A stretch of DNA of 23,856 nucleotides from B73-G16 sp964448445 (GTDB taxonomy: Bacteria > Desulfobacterota > B13-G15), in NCBI GenBank assembly GCA_964448445.1, contig CAYVAU010000019.1:1-23856 (forward strand), in the 5' to 3' direction. Positions 7,291 through 14,886 of the stretch are shown here, one piece after another (position 1 is the stretch's first letter; every line of letters starts with the position of its first letter). The notes below the pieces were generated by a model. That model did not search any database, had not been told where the DNA came from, and was given only the letters and a program-made list of their open reading frames with translations. The translations under genes were made by a program, and so were the position numbers.

Positions 7291-8323
7291 GGCGGTTCAC
7301 CTCTTCCAGAAGCCTCTCCACCCATTGTTCGGGGGGCAATTTTTCGATTACCTTCCCCTTGCGGAAGAGCACTCCCTTGGATTTACCGGCCGCTATGCCG
7401 ATATCGGCCCCCTTGGCTTCGCCGGGACCATTGACCACACAGCCCATCACAGCCACCTTTATAGGGTAGCTGACCGACTGAAGCCTTTCCTCAAGTTCCC
7501 GGACTATGGGCAGGATATCCACCTCGCATCTGCCGCAGGTTGGGCAGCTTATGATCTCGACCCCTCTCCTCCTCAGTCCCAGGGCTCCCAGGATATGGTA
7601 GGCAGCCTTAACCTCGAGAATTGGGGGGCCGGTCAGGGAGACCCTTATGGTATCGCCAATGCCTTCGTTCAAGAGGATCCCCATTCCCACGGCCGATTTT
7701 ATGGCCCCGCTGAAGGGTGGGCCCGCTTCGGTGATGCCCAAATGCAGGGGGTAATCGGAAAGCATGCTGAATTTCCTGTATGCCTTAATGGTCTCAAGCA
7801 CCTCGGATGCCTTAAGGGAGACCTTGATCTTTTGCAGGCCCAGTGATTCTGCCAGTTGCAGGGTATCGAGGGCACAGGCGACCATGGCCTCCGAAGGGCT
7901 CGAATAGTGGAGATAGCCCTTGGGAAGGGAGCCGGCGTTGATCCCTATGCGGACCACCACGTCCTTCTCCTTTGCCGCCGAAAGCACCTCCTTCAACGCC
8001 CCCCGGGGCAGGGTCCCCGGATTCACCCTTATCCCATCTATTCCCCTCCTCAGGACCTTCAGGGCGAGTTTGGGATTGAAGTGCAGATCGGCCACGATGG
8101 GGATGGGGGACCCCTCGCGGATCTCAGTGAGGGCCTCAACGGCCTCATCGTCGGGTATCGCCACCCTCATGAGCTCACAGCCCGCCCTTTGGGCCTCCTC
8201 TATCTGGCGGAGGGTCTCGCGGACATCCCTCGGGTGGACCTTGGTCATGGATTGCACCACTATGGGGGCACCTCCCCCTATGGGGACCGTGCCGATCCTT
8301 ATCTGTCGGGTTTTCTTTCTCAC
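7241..8323 (-). CDS. ispG: 4-hydroxy-3-methylbut-2-enyl diphosphate synthase
   Basis: Penultimate step of the methylerythritol phosphate pathway: reductive conversion of MEcPP to HMBPP using a [4Fe-4S] cluster. At 360 residues it is the short bacterial form (TIM barrel plus cluster domain, no plant-type insert). The start MRKKTRQIRIGTVPIGGG and the VQSMT and ADLHFN motifs are typical. Cluster ligands are C260 and C263 (CPTCGRC) and C295 (VMGCVVNGPGEA), with the following Glu as the usual fourth ligand. The GTG start at 8323 overlaps the coaD stop (GTGA), indicating translational coupling. The last ~50 bp overlap the phosphatidyltransferase gene tail to tail; the final ~15 residues are therefore lineage-specific. 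Confidence 0.96.
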   Translation of the reverse strand: MRKKTRQIRIGTVPIGGGAPIVVQSMTKVHPRDVRETLRQIEEAQRAGCELMRVAIPDDEAVEALTEIREGSPIPIVADLHFNPKLALKVLRRGIDGIRVNPGTLPRGALKEVLSAAKEKDVVVRIGINAGSLPKGYLHYSSPSEAMVACALDTLQLAESLGLQKIKVSLKASEVLETIKAYRKFSMLSDYPLHLGITEAGPPFSGAIKSAVGMGILLNEGIGDTIRVSLTGPPILEVKAAYHILGALGLRRRGVEIISCPTCGRCEVDILPIVRELEERLQSVSYPIKVAVMGCVVNGPGEAKGADIGIAAGKSKGVLFRKGKVIEKLPPEQWVERLLEEVNRLIPSEGSGCRGSSETR

Positions 8324-8805
8324 CTTTGGAACTTTTCCCTCAGTTTCCTGGCCACAATGGGAGGGACGAAGTCCTCCACCTTCCCCCCGAGGCTCGCGAT
8401 CTCCTTTATCGTTCGGGAACTGATGAAAAAGAAATCCTTGGAAGTGACCATGAAGATGGTGTCGACCTCAGGATAGAGGCTCTTGTTCATGGAGGCCATG
8501 TGGTATTCGTACTCGAAATCGGAGGTGGCCCTGAGCCCCCGGATGATCACCTTTACCCCTTTACGACGCATATATTCGACCAGCAGTCCCTCGAAACTTT
8601 CCACCTCGACACGGGGCTCGTCCTTGAAGACCTCCCTGATCATCTCCACCCTCTCCTGAGGGGAGAAAAGGGCCTGCTTTTGGTAATTTATGGCCACGGC
8701 CACAATTACCTTGTCGAAGATCCTGAGGCCCCTTTCGATGATGTTCATATGTCCATAGGTTAAGGGATCGAAGGATCCCGCATAAACGGCTGTCCTTTCG
8801 GCCAT
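8320..8805 (-). CDS. coaD: phosphopantetheine adenylyltransferase
   Basis: Fourth step of coenzyme A synthesis: 4'-phosphopantetheine plus ATP gives dephospho-CoA. The nucleotidyltransferase signature GSFDPLTYGH is at the N-terminus and ISSRTIKEIASLGG near the C-terminus; RGLRATSDFEYE lies between. From the ATG at 8805 the protein is 161 residues, the normal length. That ATG follows a strong GAGGAGGTGGGG Shine-Dalgarno; the GTG two codons upstream is inside it and unlikely to be used. It begins 10 nt after the cca stop and overlaps the ispG start, so it is the middle gene of cca-coaD-ispG. Confidence 0.97.
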   Translation of the reverse strand: MAERTAVYAGSFDPLTYGHMNIIERGLRIFDKVIVAVAINYQKQALFSPQERVEMIREVFKDEPRVEVESFEGLLVEYMRRKGVKVIIRGLRATSDFEYEYHMASMNKSLYPEVDTIFMVTSKDFFFISSRTIKEIASLGGKVEDFVPPIVARKLREKFQR

Positions 8806-8815
8806 CCCCACCTCC

Positions 8816-10201
8816 TCATTCCGGTTGATAATTTCGTCTGACGAACTCGAGGGCCTCTTCCCTCGTCCTTATCTCTCCATCCACCTGCAATTCCCTTACG
8901 GCCTTCAAAATCTCCCCGATCCTCGGTCCCGGTCTGAAGCCCATCTGCAGTAGATCCCTTCCCGAAAGGAGGGGAGGGGGCTTCACCAGTTCCTCCCTCT
9001 CCATAAGTTGGAGGACCTTGAGGGAAAGTTCAAGGTAAAGCCTCCAGTCTTCCTCCTTTCCCTTGTCCTGGGCTTCTGCCAGGGCCAGGATCAACAAAGG
9101 ATTGATATCCCTGCCCAGGTCGTGGACGAGCCTCCTCAAGGCCCTTTCGGAAGGATTGCCCTTTATGAGGCTTAAGGGGCGCATGTGGTTTTCTATCACC
9201 CTGAGGACCCTTTGCTTCAGCTGGTTGGGGAAGGGATAGCGGGCCATTATGTGCTGGGCCTTTTTCCTGGATACTGTCTGATGTCCATAAAAGTGGATAT
9301 TGCCGCTTTCGTCGATGGTGAGCGTTTCGGGCTTGCCGAGGTCGTGAAAGAGACAGCTGTAAGCCAGTACCAACAGATCCTGATGATCCTCGGGGAAGGG
9401 GAGGGGATCTTTGGCCTTCGCCATCCGCAGGGCCAGAACCGTCACCGCGATGCAATGGGAGAAGGCATCCCTCCTGTGGTGGGTCCCCTGCTGGAGGCCC
9501 TTCAAAGGCGACATTTCGGGGAACAGTACCTCCAGGATTCCACTTCTGGCCATTGTCCAAAGGGCCCTTGACGGATCGGGGGAGAGGAAGATCTCGTCCA
9601 GTTCCATCAGGATCCGTTCACCGGCAACGGTCAAGAGGAGTTCCCCTTTGCGTTCTATCTCGCGGTAAAGATCCCCGTCCATCTCGAAGCCCAGGGTTGC
9701 CATGTAACGGAAGGCCCTGAGGATTCGGAGGGGATCATCCAGAAGGGCACGGGGCGAAAGCAACACAATTCGCCCTTTCCTCAAATCCTCAAGGGATCGG
9801 GGGTGACAGAAGAACTTGCGTTCCCGCGGACAGTAGGCAATGGCGTTGATGGTGAAATCCCTCCTCCTCAGGTCTTCGGTTATGTCATTGCCGGAAAGGA
9901 GGGAAAAGTCCAGGATCTTTTCGTCCTTCACCAGCCTGTAGACGCGTTCCCCTTTGCCCATGGGGAAGTATGTGGTTTTGAAAAAGGCCCCTAGCGCCTT
10001 CAGGAAGGAAGCGCAGAACTTATCGAGCACAAAGTCATAATCCTTATGAGGTCTGCCGAGGATATGATCCCTGACGGCCCCCCCTACCAGGTAAACCTTA
10101 AGGCCCCTCTTTGAGGCTTCACCCGAGACGAGCTGGACCACCGGATCCTCGAGGATTCTGCTTTCGGCCCTTCGGAGGTCTATCTCCCTTTCGGCCGCCA
10201 T
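8816..10201 (-). CDS. cca: tRNA CCA-adding/poly(A) polymerase family nucleotidyltransferase with HD domain
   Basis: Class II tRNA nucleotidyltransferase that builds or repairs the 3' CCA end (or part of it; some bacteria split CC- and A-adding). From the ATG at 10201 it is 461 residues. The head domain has LVGGAVRDHILG and DYDFVL (catalytic Asp pair); next come RRDFTINAIAY and DDPLRILRAFRYMA of the neck; the C-terminal half has an HD-type segment with HRRDAFSHC and CLFHDLGKPETL. Sequence alone does not separate CCA-, A- and CC-adding activity. An upstream ATG at 10252 would add 17 non-conserved residues and overlap the divergent gene's likely promoter region. No Shine-Dalgarno is seen before 10201, in keeping with a very short leader. 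Confidence 0.9.
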   Translation of the reverse strand: MAAEREIDLRRAESRILEDPVVQLVSGEASKRGLKVYLVGGAVRDHILGRPHKDYDFVLDKFCASFLKALGAFFKTTYFPMGKGERVYRLVKDEKILDFSLLSGNDITEDLRRRDFTINAIAYCPRERKFFCHPRSLEDLRKGRIVLLSPRALLDDPLRILRAFRYMATLGFEMDGDLYREIERKGELLLTVAGERILMELDEIFLSPDPSRALWTMARSGILEVLFPEMSPLKGLQQGTHHRRDAFSHCIAVTVLALRMAKAKDPLPFPEDHQDLLVLAYSCLFHDLGKPETLTIDESGNIHFYGHQTVSRKKAQHIMARYPFPNQLKQRVLRVIENHMRPLSLIKGNPSERALRRLVHDLGRDINPLLILALAEAQDKGKEEDWRLYLELSLKVLQLMEREELVKPPPLLSGRDLLQMGFRPGPRIGEILKAVRELQVDGEIRTREEALEFVRRNYQPE

Positions 10202-10210
10202 ATTGCCAGA

Positions 10211-10240
10211 GATATAGCATACCTTGAAAAGGGGGTGCAA
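10211..10240 (-). promoter_or_regulatory. weak candidate promoter of cca-coaD-ispG
   Basis: On the minus strand TTGCAC (10235-10240), 18-nt spacer, TATATC (10211-10216), then 9 nt to the ATG at 10201. The hexamers are moderate. It would give a leader of about 3 nt. Confidence 0.35.
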
Positions 10241-10259
10241 AAGTGCTTTCATTGGGGCT

Positions 10260-10481
10260 GTGAAAAGGGTAACTATCCTCGATAACCGGTTTCAGGCCGA
10301 TGTATTTTCCGATGCCCTTTCAAAAGAAGGCATCCCCCATCTGGTTAGGTCCTTTGAGGATACGGCATATAACGGCATTTACGTGTCCCAAAAGGGATGG
10401 GGCGAGATCCTGGTTTATGAAGAGCATTTCGAAAGGGCAAAGGAGATAATAGAGGAGGCACGCAGGGGATTCGGCCGATGA
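10260..10481 (+). CDS. small DUF2007-like protein
   Basis: A 73-residue protein resembling the DUF2007 family (annotated as putative signal-transducing protein, function not established). It shows the expected ferredoxin-like alternation: VTILDNRFQADVFSDALSKEG (core FQADVFSDALSKEG, helix selecting between two states of a ligand), a central strand around HLVRSFED, and the C-terminal ILVYEEHFERAKEIIEEA helix (core EEHFERAKEI). The GTG at 10260 is chosen because family members start a few residues before the VxxLxxNxF strand; a TTG at 10224 would add 12 residues. It overlaps the aldolase start by ATGA, so the two are translationally coupled. It is divergent from cca. Confidence 0.7.
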   Translation: MKRVTILDNRFQADVFSDALSKEGIPHLVRSFEDTAYNGIYVSQKGWGEILVYEEHFERAKEIIEEARRGFGR

Positions 10482-11053
10482 GGGAAATATTCCTTGAGGT
10501 GGGACGGGAGCTGGGGAGGATGGGGCTTGTATCCTCTCACAGTGGTAATATGAGCATAAGAATCCGGCAAGGTATGCTTATCACGCGCCACGGTGCGATG
10601 CTCGCGTGCCTGAAGGAGGAGGATATAGTGGAGGCCCCCCTGGTTGGCCACATTTCCGATGCCTCAACGGAGCTCATCGTCCATCAGGCCATTTATGCCC
10701 ATACAGAGGCCCGTGCGATTCTGCACTGCCATCCCCCTCATGCCGTCCTGCTTTCCCTTTACCTTAAGGAGATCAGCCCCATAGATGCCGAGGGAAAGCA
10801 TCTGCTGGGGAAGGTTCCGGTGGTAGAGGTGCGCAATCCGATAGGGTCCAGGGAGGTGGCACAGGCCCTGCCGCCCTTTTTCGGGGAGAACAAGGTCGTT
10901 GTCATCAGGGGGCACGGTTCCTTCGCCATAGGGCAGGACCTCCATGAGGCCCTCATGTTCAGTTCGGCCCTTGAAAGCTCGGCCAAAATCCTCTATCTTG
11001 CCCTGCTGTTGCAAGGTACCCTTGGGAGACCTATCGGAGGAGGGAAGTCATGA
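10478..11053 (+). CDS. class II aldolase/adducin family protein
   Basis: A zinc-dependent aldolase-fold protein of 191 residues, of the fuculose-1-phosphate aldolase/ribulose-phosphate epimerase family. The metal site is complete: HCHPPH near residues 88-93 supplies two His, and RGHGSFAIG near 148-156 the third; Glu in STELIVHQ is the usual catalytic acid. The phosphate-binding loop reads SSHSGNMSIR. The substrate cannot be told: relatives cleave fuculose-1-P, 5-deoxyribulose-1-P, or dehydrate methylthioribulose-1-P. It overlaps both neighbours by four bases (ATGA), so it lies in a tightly coupled three-gene operon with the DUF2007-like protein and the transaldolase-like enzyme, which suggests that both lyases act on linked sugar phosphates. 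Confidence 0.85.
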   Translation: MREIFLEVGRELGRMGLVSSHSGNMSIRIRQGMLITRHGAMLACLKEEDIVEAPLVGHISDASTELIVHQAIYAHTEARAILHCHPPHAVLLSLYLKEISPIDAEGKHLLGKVPVVEVRNPIGSREVAQALPPFFGENKVVVIRGHGSFAIGQDLHEALMFSSALESSAKILYLALLLQGTLGRPIGGGKS

Positions 11054-11709
11054 AGTTCTTCCTGGATACGGCCAATCTGGACGAGATAAGGCGGGGCATC
11101 CAGATGGGGTTGGTGGACGGGGTTACCACCAACCCTACCCTGATCTCCAAAGAGGGAAGGGAATTTTGGGAGTTGGTGTCTGAAATTTGCAGGATGGTCG
11201 ATGGGCCGGTAAGTCTCGAAGTTACCGCCCTTGAGGCCGAAGGGATGATAAAGGAAGCCAAGGAACTGGCCAAGATCAGCGAAAATGTCGTGGTCAAGAT
11301 TCCCATGACCGAAGAGGGGATTAAGGCCGTTAAGCGTTTGGAGGCCGAGGGGGTGAAGACCAACGTCACCCTCGTCTTTTCTCCCGTGCAGGCCTTGATA
11401 GCCGCCAAAGCCGGGGCGTCCTACGTGAGTCCTTTTATAGGGCGTCTGGATGATATCTCGTCGGAGGGAATGAGGCTTGTCGAGGATATCCTCACCATCT
11501 TTTCCAACTACGACATCTTCACCCAAGTGATAGTGGCCAGCGTCCGCCATCCAATGCACGTGCTTGAGGCAGCCCTGCTGGGGGCAGACATTGTCACGAT
11601 GCCCTTCAGGGTGATGGAACAGCTCTTCAGGCATCCCCTTACCGATATCGGCCTTGAGCGGTTTCTCAAGGATTGGGAGAAGGTCCCAAGAAGGAAAGGC
11701 CTAGGCTGA
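11050..11709 (+). CDS. transaldolase / fructose-6-phosphate aldolase
   Basis: Class I Schiff-base aldolase of the small transaldolase family (TalC/FSA), 219 residues, the normal size. The N-terminus MKFFLDTANLDEIR, the DGVTTNPTL motif and the active-site segment VVVKIPMT, whose Lys forms the Schiff base, are all present; TNVTLVFSPVQA and the C-terminal region FTQVIVASVRHP and ADIVTMPF complete the family pattern. Some members are transaldolases of the pentose phosphate pathway and others are fructose-6-phosphate aldolases; the two are hard to separate by sequence, so no symbol is given. Coupled to the preceding aldolase by ATGA overlap; last gene of that operon. No terminator is obvious after it. 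Confidence 0.92.
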   Translation: MKFFLDTANLDEIRRGIQMGLVDGVTTNPTLISKEGREFWELVSEICRMVDGPVSLEVTALEAEGMIKEAKELAKISENVVVKIPMTEEGIKAVKRLEAEGVKTNVTLVFSPVQALIAAKAGASYVSPFIGRLDDISSEGMRLVEDILTIFSNYDIFTQVIVASVRHPMHVLEAALLGADIVTMPFRVMEQLFRHPLTDIGLERFLKDWEKVPRRKGLG

Positions 11710-11876
11710 TTCTTGAACATAAACATAGAATGAAATGGAAACAGTATGGGGGGGCGATGTTCTTTAATGTGCGAGGGGATTTTTGCCGTCAGGATCCACA
11801 ATGGGCTTGGGAAACGGTGAGTTTGAGATCATCCGGCTGCGCCACATGGCCAACGGCATCCGGCAATTACATACAC

Positions 11877-11906
11877 TTGACCTGGGTTTCGGTAGGGCGA
11901 TAACAT
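11877..11906 (+). promoter_or_regulatory. candidate promoter of the DUF39 gene
   Basis: TTGACC (11877-11882), 18-nt spacer, TAACAT (11901-11906). The preferred ATG at 11929 is 22 nt beyond it, with a GGAG Shine-Dalgarno in the short leader. The 167 bp before this promoter have no recognised feature. Confidence 0.5.
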
Positions 11907-11928
11907 GGTCTCTCCCTCGGAGACGGAG

Positions 11929-13080
11929 ATGGCCAAGACCTTTGAGGAAATCAACGAAAAGATCAGAAGGGGAGAGGCCGTGGTGGTCACGGCCGAGGAG
12001 ATGGTCCAAATCGTCAGGAAGGAGGGAATTGAGAAGGCTGCAAGACAGGTGGATGTGGTCACCACCGGGACCTTTGCGCCCATGTGTTCTTCGGGGGCCT
12101 TCCTGAACTTCGGCCACACAAGGCCCAGGATCAAGGCCCATAGGGTCCTCATCAACAATGTCCCAGCTTATGCCGGATTGGCCGCAGTAGACATTTATAT
12201 AGGTGCCACCGAACCGGCCATAGATGACCCTTTAAACAAGATCCATCCGGGCACCTTCGATTACGGAGGGGGGCACGTAATCGAGGATCTGGTGGCCGGA
12301 AAGAGGGTGCATCTTGTCGTCGAAGGTTATGGGACGGACTGCTATCCCAATCGCCGGGTGGAGCTCGATTTGAGGCTCAGCGACTTCAGAGACGCCTTCC
12401 TCTTCAACCCGAGGAACTGTTATCAGAATTACAACTGCGCGGTGAACCTCTCCGATCGCATACTTTATACCTACATGGGCGTGCTCAAACCCAAGGCTGG
12501 TAACGCCACCTACTGCAGTGCGGGCCAGCTGAGCCCCCTGCTTAAAGACCCCCTCTACCGGACCATAGGCCTTGGGACGAGGATCTTTTTAGGCGGTGGA
12601 GAGGGATATGTCGTCTGGCATGGTACCCAACACAATCCGGGGGTACCGAGGAGTGAAAAAGGGGTGCCCCTTGGACCTGCGGGGACCCTTGCGGTGATAG
12701 GGGACCTCAAGGGGATGAGCTCCAGGTGGCTTAAGGGGGCAAGCATTCTCGGGTATGGCCCTTCGCTCTTTGTGGGAATAGGTATCCCCATACCGGTGCT
12801 GGACGAAGAAATGGCCTATTATACAGGGCTGGGGGACGATGAGCTCTTCACCCAGATCGTGGACTTCGGGAACGACTATCCTCAGGGGGAGGTGAGGGTC
12901 CTGGGTTACGTGAGTTACAAGGAATTGAAAAGCGGAAAGATCAAGTTCCAGGGCAAGGAAGTTCCCACGGTACCCCTGTCAAGTTACAAAAGGGCAAAGG
13001 AGATCGCCGAGACCCTCAAGATCTGGATAAAAGAGGGCCGATTCCTCTTAGGCATCCCTCAGAAGAGACTACCCGCATGA
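11929..13080 (+). CDS. DUF39 homocysteine biosynthesis protein (aspartate-semialdehyde sulfurtransferase family)
   Basis: Member of the DUF39 family, whose methanogen representative was implicated in making homocysteine directly from aspartate semialdehyde and a sulfur source in place of the O-acyl-homoserine route. From the ATG at 11929 (MAKTFEEINEKIRRGEAVVV core MAKTFEEINEKIR) it is 383 residues, the length of the DUF39 domain alone; no CBS pair or ferredoxin domain is fused at the C-terminus. Conserved pieces include TTGTFAPMCSSGAFLNFGH (core CSSGAFLNFGH), GYGTDCYPNR, NPRNCYQNYNCAVN, YCSAGQLSPL and VVWHGTQHNPG. Several conserved Cys (near CSSG, TDCYP, NCYQNYNC and YCSAG) fit a persulfide mechanism. 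An ATG at 11905 is in frame but lies in the likely -10 box. The usual NIL/ferredoxin partner gene is not adjacent. Confidence 0.9.
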   Translation: MAKTFEEINEKIRRGEAVVVTAEEMVQIVRKEGIEKAARQVDVVTTGTFAPMCSSGAFLNFGHTRPRIKAHRVLINNVPAYAGLAAVDIYIGATEPAIDDPLNKIHPGTFDYGGGHVIEDLVAGKRVHLVVEGYGTDCYPNRRVELDLRLSDFRDAFLFNPRNCYQNYNCAVNLSDRILYTYMGVLKPKAGNATYCSAGQLSPLLKDPLYRTIGLGTRIFLGGGEGYVVWHGTQHNPGVPRSEKGVPLGPAGTLAVIGDLKGMSSRWLKGASILGYGPSLFVGIGIPIPVLDEEMAYYTGLGDDELFTQIVDFGNDYPQGEVRVLGYVSYKELKSGKIKFQGKEVPTVPLSSYKRAKEIAETLKIWIKEGRFLLGIPQKRLPA

Positions 13081-13087
13081 GCCCTTG

Positions 13088-13116
13088 TTGAAAGGCCCGG
13101 ACCTGGCCCTTAAACT
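13088..13116 (+). promoter_or_regulatory. candidate promoter of the unfoldase-DnaJ-BFN operon
   Basis: TTGAAA (13088-13093), 17-nt spacer, TAAACT (13111-13116), then 18 nt to the ATG at 13135 with an AGGAGGG Shine-Dalgarno in between. It lies just after the stop of the DUF39 gene. Confidence 0.45.
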
Positions 13117-13134
13117 TTGAACCAGGAGGGGGCA

Positions 13135-14886
13135 ATGGATAAGATCCCCGACTATAAGGAGCTGGAAAGGGAGCTGAACAAGTATCTGGAGAAGAAGTAT
13201 GGCGATAGGATCCGCCTGATCGTGTCCGCCTTCGAACCCAGCGTTGCCGGACAGGACAAGGGGCCAAAGGCCGAGAAGAGAAAGACCCCCATTGATTTCG
13301 ATATACGGCCCGAGGAACTCATCTCCTATCTCAATTCCTTCATCGTCAAACAGGACAGGGCCAAGGAGATCCTCGCCACAAAGATCTGTACCCATTACAA
13401 CCGCATAAAGTATTACCTCTCCAAGGGCAAGGAACCCACGGGATTGGGCACCATTAAGAACAACATCATCCTGATCGGTCCAACCGGTGTCGGTAAGACC
13501 TACATGGTGAAACTCATCGCCGACAGAATCGGAGTTCCTTTTGTCAAGGCCGATGCCACAAAATTCAGCGAGACCGGTTATGTGGGAGGGGATGTGGAAG
13601 ATTTGGTCAGGGAGCTGGTCCTTGAGGCCGATGGCGATGTGGAACGGGCCCAGTACGGGATCATTTACATAGACGAAATCGACAAGATCGCATCAAGCGG
13701 CAACATCATAGGCCCGGATGTGTCCCGTACAGGGGTACAGCGGGGGCTCTTGAAGCTCATGGAAGAAACCGAAGTGGAACTCAAACCCTCCAATGATCCC
13801 ATCTCCCAGTGGGAGGCCATTGAGCATTACCGGAGGACGGGAAAGCGGCAGCGCAGGTCCATAAACACCAGACACATCCTGTTCATCGTAAGCGGTGCTT
13901 TCAACGGCCTGGAGGATATCATCAGGCGGAGGATGAAAAAGGAGGGGATTGGCTTCGGGCAGCAGATAAGGTCCAAGGACGAACGGTTCGAATACCTGAA
14001 ACACGTAACCCCCGAGGACCTGATTGAATACGGGTTCGAGTCCGAATTCGTGGGACGTCTTCCGGTTATCGCGGTCCTTGAGCCCCTCGATGTGGATGAC
14101 CTATATCAGATCCTCAAGAACCCCAACAGCCCCCTCATAGCCAACAAAAAGCGGGACTTCAGGGCTTACGGGATAGAGGTGGTCTTTGAAGACGAGGCCC
14201 TGAGGAGGATAGCCGAGCTGGCCCATCTACAGAGGACTGGGGCAAGGGGCTTGGTCAGTGTGATAGAGCAGGTGTTGTTGAAATATGAACGCAAGCTCCC
14301 TTCGACATCGATAAGACATCTTGTGGTGACGAGGGAGATGGTCGACGATCCGGAAGGGGAACTTCAGAGGCTCCTTGAGGATCCCGGCAGCGAGACCTAC
14401 CTCAGGCGCTTTGAGGCGGCCCTTCGCAGGGAGAGGGAGGAGATCGAGGCGTACATCCTTTCAAGGAAAGGGGAATTCGAGGGGCAGTATGGACCCCTCT
14501 TTGAGGGGGAAAGGGTGGGGATACTTGCCGAAAGGCTCCTGAGTCGAGAGGACGACCTCAATACGGCCCTTGAGGAGCTCTGGCGTTGCTATCGACAGGT
14601 CAGGGCCTTTGAGAAGTCCTTCCGCGACCGTTACGGGATAGAGATCTCCTTCGATCAGGAGGCAGTCGATCACCTTCTGAGGATGCTCTTTTCGGGGGAA
14701 AAATCGCCCAAAGACCTTTTCATCTACCTCGAGGGGATATACGAGCCGGCGATGCGGTTGATCCTCGAGCGTGTCCCTGTTACCCGCTTCGTCATCCCCC
14801 GCAGGGGGGTGGAGGACCCCGAGGGATATTTCAACGAACTCATCCGCGATTTCTACCAGCGCAACTACGGGAGGAACCGGCAATGA
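13135..14886 (+). CDS. ClpX-like AAA+ unfoldase without zinc domain, with extended C-terminus
   Basis: An AAA+ ATPase of 583 residues closest to ClpX. Walker A GPTGVGKT is at 115-122, the pore loop GYVG at 148-151, Walker B IIYIDEID at 176-183, GIGFG at about 271-275 (the IGF motif with which ClpX docks ClpP), EFVGRLPV near 304-311 and sensor-2 GARGL at 369-373. Differences from ClpX: the four-Cys zinc-binding N-domain is absent, replaced by about 75 residues without Cys; the segment before sensor 1 is longer and basic (GKRQRRS); and there is a 175-residue C-terminal extension. That extension includes a charged helical linker and a region at about 500-565 resembling the lid domain at 345-409. 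The ATG follows AGGAGGGGG; an in-frame TTG at 13117 is rejected. Its stop overlaps the DnaJ-type gene start (ATGA). No clpP is in the window. Confidence 0.85.
   Translation: MDKIPDYKELERELNKYLEKKYGDRIRLIVSAFEPSVAGQDKGPKAEKRKTPIDFDIRPEELISYLNSFIVKQDRAKEILATKICTHYNRIKYYLSKGKEPTGLGTIKNNIILIGPTGVGKTYMVKLIADRIGVPFVKADATKFSETGYVGGDVEDLVRELVLEADGDVERAQYGIIYIDEIDKIASSGNIIGPDVSRTGVQRGLLKLMEETEVELKPSNDPISQWEAIEHYRRTGKRQRRSINTRHILFIVSGAFNGLEDIIRRRMKKEGIGFGQQIRSKDERFEYLKHVTPEDLIEYGFESEFVGRLPVIAVLEPLDVDDLYQILKNPNSPLIANKKRDFRAYGIEVVFEDEALRRIAELAHLQRTGARGLVSVIEQVLLKYERKLPSTSIRHLVVTREMVDDPEGELQRLLEDPGSETYLRRFEAALRREREEIEAYILSRKGEFEGQYGPLFEGERVGILAERLLSREDDLNTALEELWRCYRQVRAFEKSFRDRYGIEISFDQEAVDHLLRMLFSGEKSPKDLFIYLEGIYEPAMRLILERVPVTRFVIPRRGVEDPEGYFNELIRDFYQRNYGRNRQ

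Noticed and set aside
11710..11905. SAM, SAH or fluoride riboswitch before the DUF39 gene
   Set aside because: I looked for their conserved blocks and none match well enough to name one.
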